This document shows positions 7,798 to 14,239 of a DNA stretch of 15,038 nt, piece by piece; position 1 is the first letter of the stretch, and each line of letters begins with the position of its first letter. Origin of the DNA: CAVOXO01 sp963700425. Lineage in GTDB: Bacteria; Actinomycetota; Acidimicrobiia; Acidimicrobiales; Microtrichaceae. The stretch is taken from contig CAVOXO010000011.1 of NCBI GenBank assembly GCA_963700425.1, forward strand, positions 1-15,038. Reading direction: 5' to 3'. The position numbers and the translations under genes were made by a program. The notes beneath the pieces were generated by a model, which was not told the origin of the DNA, did not search any database, and saw only the letters and a list, made by a program, of their open reading frames with translations.

Positions 7798-8957
7798 ACG
7801 AATCGCCGCGCAAGATCGTGGTCACCGGGATCCTGTTCTTCTATCCGATGGCCGGCGTGACCTATCAGTTCCTGCACTACCTGCTGGGGCTCCGGGCCCT
7901 CGGCCACGACGTCGTCTACATCGAGGACTCGTCGCGGTGGGTGTACGACCCGGATATCAACGACCTCACCGACGATGCCACCGCGAACGTGCGCAAGGTC
8001 GTCCCCAGCCTCCAGCAGTACGGTCTCGGGGACCGGTGGGCCTACCGCGACGGGGCGTCGGCCACGCGGACGATGGGGATGACCGACGCCGAGATCGACC
8101 GGTGGTACCGAGACGCCGACATCCTGCTCAACGTCACCGGCTCGCAGGAGATCCTCCCGCACCATCGCCAGATCCCGATCCGGGCCTACGTCGAGAGCGA
8201 TCCGTTCATGTTCCAGGTCGACGTGGCCAACGGGGTGCAGAGCACGATCGACCTCCTCGACGGCCACACGCACCACGCAACCTTCGGCGAGAACATCGGT
8301 GCCGACGACTGCGGTATCCCCGAGACGCGCTACCGCTGGATCACGACGCGCCAGCCGGTGGTCATGGACCTGTGGAAGGGACCGGTCACCGGATCCGCCG
8401 GCTACCGGACCATCACGACGTGGAAGAACAAGGGGAAGGACCGGGTCCTCGACGGCGAGACGTATCTGTGGACCAAACATCTCGAGTTCACCCGGTACCT
8501 GGATCTCCCGTCCCGGCGGCCGGTTCGGTTCGAGCTCGCCGTCTCGGACGACTCCGAGGCCAACCGCCTGCTCCCGGCCAACGGCTGGCACACGCAGCCC
8601 GCCATCGACGTGAGCCTGACGCTCAACCGGTACCGGGACTTCATCGTCGAATCCACGGCCGAGTTCACCGTCGCCCGCGATCAGTACGTCCGGCCTCGCA
8701 CCGGCTGGTTCAGCGACCGTTCGGCGAGCTTCCTGGCGGCCGGCCGGCCGGTCATCACCCAGGAGACGGGCTTCAGCGACTTCCTCCCCACCGGGTCGGG
8801 CCTGTTCGCGTTCGACGACATGGACGGGGTGCTCGCCGCCATCGACGCGATCGAGTCCGACCCGGTGGCCCACAGTGAAGCGGCGCGGGAGATCGCCCGC
8901 GAGTACTTCGCCGCCGATCGCGTCCTGCCCCCGCTCCTGTCGGCGCTGGAGACCTGA
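7794..8957 (+). CDS. Glycosyltransferase-like protein (GT-B, CgeB-like C-terminus), paralogue A
   Basis: A 387-aa protein. The N-terminus IVVTGILFFYPMAGVTYQFLHYL resembles the first strand and glycine loop of GT-B enzymes, and is followed by LGLRALGHDVVYIED, a typical second element. The C-terminal half holds GWFSDRS (304-310) and a segment SFLAAGRPVITQETG, which resembles the donor-binding region of CgeB-like/Glyco_trans_1_2 domains. The protein after it (8959-10122) has exactly the same length and shares the GQ/ENIG and GWFSDRS motifs, so the two are tandem duplicates. ATG 7794 overlaps the preceding TGA and is the first start compatible with the GT-B N-terminus. It probably transfers a sugar from an NDP-sugar in the cytosol; donor and acceptor are unknown. 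No TM or signal sequence is seen. Confidence 0.78.
   Translation: MNESPRKIVVTGILFFYPMAGVTYQFLHYLLGLRALGHDVVYIEDSSRWVYDPDINDLTDDATANVRKVVPSLQQYGLGDRWAYRDGASATRTMGMTDAEIDRWYRDADILLNVTGSQEILPHHRQIPIRAYVESDPFMFQVDVANGVQSTIDLLDGHTHHATFGENIGADDCGIPETRYRWITTRQPVVMDLWKGPVTGSAGYRTITTWKNKGKDRVLDGETYLWTKHLEFTRYLDLPSRRPVRFELAVSDDSEANRLLPANGWHTQPAIDVSLTLNRYRDFIVESTAEFTVARDQYVRPRTGWFSDRSASFLAAGRPVITQETGFSDFLPTGSGLFAFDDMDGVLAAIDAIESDPVAHSEAAREIAREYFAADRVLPPLLSALET
8948..8951 (+). promoter_or_regulatory. Ribosome binding site deciding GTG start at 8959
   Basis: GGAG lies 7 nt before the GTG at 8959. It supports that start over an in-frame ATG at 8875 that falls inside the previous gene. Confidence 0.55.
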
Positions 8958-8958
8958 C

Positions 8959-10122
8959 GTGGCAACGATCGTCTACTCCAGCTACGTGATCCGCTACCCG
9001 GTCGGCGGCATCCTCTCGTCCAATCTCCAGTTCCTGCGCGGTTTCGCCCGGCTGGGTCACGAGGTCGTCCTGGTCGAGTCGAACGGGTGGCCCGACGCGT
9101 GTTTCGACCCGGCCCGACGGACCCTCGATGACGATCCGTCGGCGGGAATCCGATCCTTCAGCGCCGCCCTCAGGGCACAGGACCTTCCCGTGCGATGGGC
9201 GTTCGTCGACCTTGACGGCACCACCTACGGGCTGGATCGGGCCGAGCTGAACGCCGTCTTCGCCCGTGCCGACCTGTTCATCGATCGTGGCCTGCACCGG
9301 ACCTTCCTCGAGGAGTCCGCGGCCGTGCCGCTCCGGGTCCTCGTCGATCCCGATCCCGGCTACCGCCAGATCCAGATGGAGTTGGACGTCGACCGCCATA
9401 GCGACGAGCCCGAGTTCGACGCCTACTACACCTACGGCCAGAACATCGGGACGGGCCGATCATCGGCGCCCACCGGTGGGGTGGAGTGGCGCCACCTCTT
9501 CCACCCGGTCGACGTCACCGGCGTGATCGCCGACCGCCCGCCGGCCGGGGCGCCGTTCACGACGGTCATGAACTGGCGCTCGCTGGCCGAGCTCTCGTGG
9601 GAGGGTCGCAGCTACGGGATGAAGGACAAGGAGTTCCCCGCCTTCGCCGATCTCCCGAGCCGCGTTCCCGGACCCTTCGAGATGGCGGTGGAGGGCGATG
9701 CTGCCGTCCGCGACCAGCTGAGGGCCCACGGCTGGATCGCGTCCGACGCGGTCGAGGCGACCCACGACCTGGCCGCCTTCCAGGCCTTCATCTCCCGGTC
9801 CGGCGGCGAGTTCTCGGTCCTGAAGGAGGTCTACGTCGCACTCGACGTGGGCTGGTTCAGCGACCGCAGCGCCATGTACCTCGCCCGAGGCCGTCCCGTC
9901 GTCGTCCAGGACAACGGCCTCGACGGTCACCTCCCGCTCGGCGAGGGCCTCTTCTCGGTGCGCGACGTCGACGAGGCGGCCGCCGCAGTGGAGGCCATCC
10001 GAGGAGATCCCGAACGCCACCGCCGGGCCGCCCGCCGCATCGCCGAGAAGCATCTCGACACCGACGTCGTGCTCGGCCGATTCCTGGCCGATCTCGGCCT
10101 GCCACCGAAAGGACCGTCATGA
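8959..10122 (+). CDS. Glycosyltransferase-like protein (GT-B, CgeB-like C-terminus), paralogue B
   Basis: A 387-aa protein paralogous to the preceding gene. It begins ATIVYSSYVIRYPVGGILSSN, a GT-B-like first strand and glycine loop, then FARLGHEVVLVESNG. The motifs YGQNIG (compare FGENIG in A), GWFSDRS (298-304) and LARGRPVVVQDNG align with paralogue A, and the C-terminal helix region (AARRIAEKHLDTDVVLGRFL) matches as well. The start is GTG 8959, one base after the upstream stop, with a GGAG site. Identity to A is moderate by eye and clearest in the C-terminal third, so the duplication is old and the two probably act on different sugars or acceptors. Cytosolic; specificity cannot be read from sequence. 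Confidence 0.78.
   Translation: MATIVYSSYVIRYPVGGILSSNLQFLRGFARLGHEVVLVESNGWPDACFDPARRTLDDDPSAGIRSFSAALRAQDLPVRWAFVDLDGTTYGLDRAELNAVFARADLFIDRGLHRTFLEESAAVPLRVLVDPDPGYRQIQMELDVDRHSDEPEFDAYYTYGQNIGTGRSSAPTGGVEWRHLFHPVDVTGVIADRPPAGAPFTTVMNWRSLAELSWEGRSYGMKDKEFPAFADLPSRVPGPFEMAVEGDAAVRDQLRAHGWIASDAVEATHDLAAFQAFISRSGGEFSVLKEVYVALDVGWFSDRSAMYLARGRPVVVQDNGLDGHLPLGEGLFSVRDVDEAAAAVEAIRGDPERHRRAARRIAEKHLDTDVVLGRFLADLGLPPKGPS
10108..10113 (+). promoter_or_regulatory. Ribosome binding site for the first GT2-like gene
   Basis: AAAGGA sits 5 nt before ATG 10119 and confirms that start, which overlaps the preceding TGA. Confidence 0.55.
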
Positions 10123-11279
10123 CGGCAACGATCACCATCGGGTTCCTGCCCCGGGAGCGATTCGAGGTCGGCGCGGAGTCGCTGGCCACGCTGCTCGACA
10201 ACACGAACGAGCCCTACGAGCTCATCGTCATGGCGCCCGCAATGCCCGATCGGTACCGGCGCGAGCTGGACGAGGTCCTCGAACGCCGACCGACGACCAT
10301 CGTGGTCGAGGTGGACCGCCTGCTGTTGCCCGCCGCCTCGAAGAACCTGATCCTCGAACACGCCACCGGCGAGTACGTCGCGTTCGTGGAGAACGACGTC
10401 CTGTATCCCCCGGGCTGGCTCGACGGGCTGGTCGCGGCGTGTGAGGAGTTCCCCGCCGATGTCGTGTCGCCTCTGATCCGTGAGGGTCGCGGCGACGAGG
10501 AGCACTTCGATCATCATCTCGGCCGGATCGTCGATTCTTTGCCGGGGCGGCCCATCGACATCAGCGGGATCGCCGAGCCCCGCAACAGCGTGACCGAGCG
10601 CACCCGGGTCGACTTCGTCGAGCAGCACTGCCTCCTGTACCGGCGGTCCGCTCTCGACGCCATCGCCCCGTTCGACGAGGAGCTCAACACCCGCGACGAG
10701 GTGGACGTGAGCATGGCGCTGTGGGCCGCCGAGCGGACGATCGTCCTCGAGCCGGCGGTGCAGATCAACTACGTGCCGCCGACGACCGCGCCAGCGGACG
10801 ACGAGCTCGATTACTTCCGCTTCCGATGGGATCTCGATCGGGCCGCGAGGAGTCGGGACCGGATCCGGGAGCGCTGGAACCTGGTCGACACGCCCGGTGA
10901 TCTCGGTTTCGTCCGGGCCCGCAACAACCTGATCGCGCTTCCCGGTCTGCACGACGAGCTCGCCGACGTGGTCGAGTCGGGTGGTCGCACCATCCTGCTG
11001 GAGAACGGCGAGTGGTTCGGTACCGAGGTCACGGAGGGACTCGACCTGGTGCCGTACACCAACTACGGGGGCGAGTTCGGAGGGTTCCCCGCCGACGACG
11101 CCACCTCGCTGGCGGAACTGGACCGGGCGGTGGAGGCGGGGGCCCGGCAACTGGCCATCGCGTGGCCCGCGGACTGGTGGCTCGACTGTCTCCCCGCCCT
11201 GCAACGCCGTCTCGAGGAATCCGCTCGGCTCGTCCGCGAGGACGACCGACTGCGGGTCTACGCCCTGACGGCGCCATGA
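10119..11279 (+). CDS. GT2-like glycosyltransferase with extra C-terminal domain, paralogue 1
   Basis: A 386-aa protein. The N-terminal GT-A fold begins ITIGFLPRERFEVGAESLATL, continues ELIVMAP, and carries FVENDVLYPPGWL (residues 89-101), where Glu91-Asn92-Asp93 stands in for the DxD metal motif. VDFVEQHCLLYRRSAL followed by FDEELNTRDEVDVSMAL is the acceptor/acid region of GT2 enzymes. From about residue 318 a separate C-terminal domain follows (FPADDATSLAELDRAVEAG and AWPADWWLD). This domain is also found in the downstream paralogue at 12962-14217. No membrane segments are apparent, so it is probably a soluble glycosyltransferase. Its ATG overlaps the preceding TGA and its TGA overlaps the next ATG. 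Sugar specificity is unknown. Confidence 0.83.
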   Translation: MTATITIGFLPRERFEVGAESLATLLDNTNEPYELIVMAPAMPDRYRRELDEVLERRPTTIVVEVDRLLLPAASKNLILEHATGEYVAFVENDVLYPPGWLDGLVAACEEFPADVVSPLIREGRGDEEHFDHHLGRIVDSLPGRPIDISGIAEPRNSVTERTRVDFVEQHCLLYRRSALDAIAPFDEELNTRDEVDVSMALWAAERTIVLEPAVQINYVPPTTAPADDELDYFRFRWDLDRAARSRDRIRERWNLVDTPGDLGFVRARNNLIALPGLHDELADVVESGGRTILLENGEWFGTEVTEGLDLVPYTNYGGEFGGFPADDATSLAELDRAVEAGARQLAIAWPADWWLDCLPALQRRLEESARLVREDDRLRVYALTAP

Positions 11280-12316
11280 GGGAGCGGCTCCGCATCGCGC
11301 TCGTCGCCCCGGTCTGGCTCCCGGTGCCACCACGCGCATACGGCGGGACCGAGTCCGTCGTCGACCTGCTGCGCCGACGCTACGTCGAGGCGGGGCACGA
11401 CGTCGTCCTGTTCGCCCCCGGCGATTCGGACTCGGACGTCAGCGAGCTGCGGGCCGTGACCCCCACCGGGCTCATCGAGCGCATGGCCCGAGGCGAGGCT
11501 GCGACCTACGACCATTACGTCAACGCCGTGGCCGCCGACGTCGTCGCCGCGTCGAGCGACTTCGACGTCGTCCACAGCCATCTCGGGATGGCTCAGGTCC
11601 CCGTGCTGTCGCTCGCGGCGTGCCCGGTCGTCCAGACCGTCCACACGCCCCTCGACCTCGACGACTGTTGGATCGCCGCCCGACATCCGGATGTCGAGAT
11701 CGTGACGCTGACCGAGGCGCAGGCCGCACCGCTCGACCGGGCGGTCCGCGTCGTACCGTCCGGGCTGGATCTCGACCGCTACCGGTTCAGCTGCGACACC
11801 GGCGGCCCGCTCGCCTTTCTCGGTCGCATGGGACCGGGCAAGAACCCGCTGGGTGCGATCGAGATCGCTGCGGCATGCCATCGCAATATCGTCCTCGCCG
11901 GCGCCCCCCAGAATCACGAGGAGAAGCAGTACTTCCGTGAGCGGATCGAGCCCCTCGTCGACGGTGAGCGGGTGCGCTACCTCGGCCCCGTCGACCACGC
12001 GGCGAAGGTGGATCTCCTCGGCCAGGCGGCAGTCCTGCTCTTCCCGATCACGGCCGAGGAGGCGTTCGGCCTGGTGATGATCGAGGCGATGGCCTGCGGG
12101 ACACCGGTGGTGGCGACGGGCCGTGCCAGCGTCCCCGAGGTGGTCGAGCCCGGGGTCACCGGGTTCTTCGCCGACGACCTCGATTCCCTCGCCGACCTGG
12201 TCGACGAGGCGACCGCGCTGGACCGTGCCACGGTCCGGCGGCGGGCCGAAGAGCGGTTCTCGGCCGTGGAGATGGGCGACGCCTACCTGTCGATCTTCGA
12301 GGAGGTGGTGAGGTGA
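11276..12316 (+). CDS. GT4-family glycosyltransferase (GT-B)
   Basis: A complete 346-aa retaining GT-B glycosyltransferase. The N-terminus LRIALVAPVWLPVPPRAYGG followed by TESVVDLL is the acceptor-side Rossmann strand and glycine loop typical of GT4 enzymes. FDVVHSH and PVVQTVHTPLD follow. The C-terminal domain begins near VVPSGLDLDRY and LAFLGRMGPGKNP, and contains the EX7E donor motif EAFGLVMIE with Glu262 and Glu270, then AMACGTPVVATG. Length is normal for the family. The ATG overlaps the previous stop and the TGA overlaps the GTG of the PIG-L gene. A GT4 next to a PIG-L deacetylase recalls routes in which an N-acetylhexosamine is transferred and then deacetylated, as MshA and MshB do in mycothiol synthesis. 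That parallel is inference and the context does not suggest mycothiol itself. Confidence 0.92.
   Translation: MRERLRIALVAPVWLPVPPRAYGGTESVVDLLRRRYVEAGHDVVLFAPGDSDSDVSELRAVTPTGLIERMARGEAATYDHYVNAVAADVVAASSDFDVVHSHLGMAQVPVLSLAACPVVQTVHTPLDLDDCWIAARHPDVEIVTLTEAQAAPLDRAVRVVPSGLDLDRYRFSCDTGGPLAFLGRMGPGKNPLGAIEIAAACHRNIVLAGAPQNHEEKQYFRERIEPLVDGERVRYLGPVDHAAKVDLLGQAAVLLFPITAEEAFGLVMIEAMACGTPVVATGRASVPEVVEPGVTGFFADDLDSLADLVDEATALDRATVRRRAEERFSAVEMGDAYLSIFEEVVR
12301..12306 (+). promoter_or_regulatory. Strong ribosome binding site for the PIG-L gene
   Basis: GGAGGT lies 6 nt before GTG 12313, inside the end of the GT4 gene. It is the best Shine-Dalgarno match in the window and fixes the GTG start. 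Confidence 0.65.
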
Positions 12317-12965
12317 GGGGGCCGGGCGGATCGAGCATCGTGGCGGTCGCACCCCATCCCGACGACGAAGCGCTCGGGTGCGGGGGGACGCTGGCCCTCC
12401 ACGCCGAACGGGGCGACTCGGTCACCGTCGTGTGGATGACGGCCGGCGAACGCGGCATTCCGGATCGTGACCCGGTCGAGACCGCCCACATCCGTCGCAG
12501 CGAGGCCAGGGCCGCGCTTGCCGCCCTCGGCGTCGGCGACGGTCGGTTCCTCGACCTTCCCGACGGTGGCGTCGGGGCTCATCACGGGCCGGGCACCGAT
12601 GCCCTCGGTCGGGTGCTCGCCGAGTGCGCTCCCGGCGTGGTGTTCGCCCCGCACCGGGACGAGGCCCATCCGACCACGCGGCCACGGCGGCCATCGCGAT
12701 CGACGCGCTGCGGCGGCACGGCGACGACAAGGTCATCCTGCTGGGGTACGAGGTGTGGTCGCCGGTGGGGTGGCCGCATCACAGCGAGGACATCGACGCC
12801 GTGTTCGAGCGCAAGATCGCAGCGGTGGAGTGCCACCGCTCGCAGACCGCACAGGTCCCGTACGCCCAGCTCGTTGGCGGACTGTCCACGTATCGCGGGG
12901 CGATGACCCTCGGATGCCGCCACGCCGAGTCGTTCGTCGACATCCCATGGAAGGAAGACCAGTGA
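12313..12965 (+). CDS. PIG-L family N-deacetylase, frameshifted
   Basis: A zinc-dependent LmbE/PIG-L deacetylase, about 217 aa when repaired, that would remove an acetyl group from an N-acetylated sugar. APHPDDEALGCGG carries His15, Asp17 and Asp18 (zinc ligands and general base by analogy with MshB). VVWMTAGERG and ARAALAALGVGDGRFLDLPDGG are typical family segments. The second zinc motif, HPDH, is split: the frame breaks at about 12669-12674 directly after EAHP, and DHAATAAIAIDALRRHG continues in another frame to the TGA at 12963-12965. One missing base at CATCCGACC explains it. If real, the break removes the third zinc ligand and abolishes activity. The start is GTG 12313, overlapping the GT4 stop, with GGAGGT upstream. 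The end overlaps the next GTG. Confidence 0.88.
12951..12957 (+). promoter_or_regulatory. Ribosome binding site for the second GT2-like gene
   Basis: AAGGAAG ends 4 nt before GTG 12962 and supports this start in preference to in-frame ATG codons lying inside the PIG-L gene. Confidence 0.5.
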
Positions 12966-14217
12966 TCCAGCCACGCATCACCATCGGGGTCGTACCACGG
13001 GAGCGCTTCAGCGAGGCGCCAGAGGCGCTGCGAGCGCTGCTCCGCAACACCCATCAGCCGTTCGAGCTCATCGTCGTCGACCCGGGCATGCCCGACCCCT
13101 GGCGCCAGGAGGTGGTTGACGTGGTCGGCGAGCACGAGGACGCCGCGGTGCTCCCGGTCCCACCCGACCAACGACCGTTTCTTCCAAACCGGGCCCGCAA
13201 CCTGGTGATCGAGCACGCCCACGGTGACTGGATCTGCCTGCTCGAGAACGACACGCTCGTCGGTGAGGACTGGCTCCCACCGTTGCTCGACGCCGCCGAA
13301 GCGACCGGAGCGGGAGCGGCGGTTCCCCTGATCCTCGAGCGGTTCGGGCCGTTCGAGAAGGTCCACTTCGACGACCGGCTCCATCACATCGTCGACACGC
13401 CGACGCCGACGGGGGTGGAGCGACGGATCGAGCCCCGAGCCGACTCCAAGGAACGCGACCGCGGAGGACCCGTGCGGATCGTCGACTTCATCGAGACCCA
13501 CTGCATGCTCTTCCGGCGCGAAACGCTCGAGCGAGTCGGTGGCTTCGACGGGGAGATCACCGCCCAGGAGGAGATCGACATCTCCCTGGCTCTGCACGCC
13601 CAAGGCCTCGACCGCGGTGCTGGCACCGAGCTCGGTCGTCACGTTCATGCCCCCGCCGCCGGTCCACCCGGGCGGCCGCGACTACTACCTGGCCAAGTGG
13701 AATCCCAAGACGTATGAGCGGGACCACCGGAGGATGGCCCGGCGATGGCGTATTGTCGGCTATCCGAGTGCCGTGGGCGTCGTCGAGGCCCGCCGGGCCA
13801 TGGCGGACGGCGACGTCGAGGCCCAGATCGGCCGTGAGCTCGAGCAACGCCGAACGGCTCGACGCCACCCGACGGGATCTGGCCCCACTCCTCGGGCGTG
13901 GGCCGCTCCGTCTGGTTCACGACAACCAGCTCGATCTGAGCCTGGTCTGCCCGGAAGCGGACGTCCTGCCGTTCATCGAACGTGACGGCCTGTGGTGGGG
14001 ACAGCCGGACAGCTCGGCGACGGCGATCACCGAGCTCGATCGGATGCGAGCCGAAGGTGCGTCGACGTTGGCGTTCGCCGCCGCCTCCGCATGGTGGCTC
14101 GAGTACTACGGCGAGTTCGCCGACCACCTCCGGAGCTCGTTCGATGTACTCAGTGAGACACCCCAGGTGACCACGTTCGACCTCACCGCTGCCGCCACCG
14201 ACGTCGCGCGACCGTGA
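12962..14217 (+). CDS. GT2-like glycosyltransferase with extra C-terminal domain, paralogue 2, two frameshifts
   Basis: Paralogue of the 10119-11279 gene, about 419 aa when repaired. The shared opening ITIGVVPRERFSEAPEALRAL, the metal-site variant LLENDTLVGEDWL (Glu95-Asn96-Asp97), VDFIETHCMLFRRETL and FDGEITAQEEIDISLAL define the GT-A domain. The first break, at about 13613-13616, passes from GLDR to AVLAPSSVVTFMPPPPV. The second, at about 13842-13846, passes from GRELE to NAERLDATRRDLAPLLG. Each is restored by adding one GC/CG pair. The C-terminal part has the same domain as paralogue 1: QPDSSATAITELDRMRAEGA and ASAWWLEYYGEF. The start is GTG 12962, overlapping the PIG-L stop. With two breaks this gene would be inactive if the sequence is correct; preserved sequence on both sides argues for recent change or error. 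Confidence 0.8.
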
Positions 14218-14239
14218 TCGTCCAGCTCGGGCCGCCGAG

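Noticed and set aside
7557..8873. Minus-strand open frame of 438 codons
   Set aside because: Shadow of paralogue A. No motifs, while the + strand has conserved GWFSDRS and good codon bias.
9927..11339. Minus-strand open frame of 470 codons
   Set aside because: Shadow of the GT-B paralogue B and GT2-like genes. Composition typical of antisense GC-rich coding DNA.
11276..12965. Mycothiol pathway pair (mshA/mshB)
   Set aside because: GT4 plus PIG-L invites the comparison, but the GT4 is short (346 aa), and the neighbours are glycan-export genes. Symbols were not assigned.
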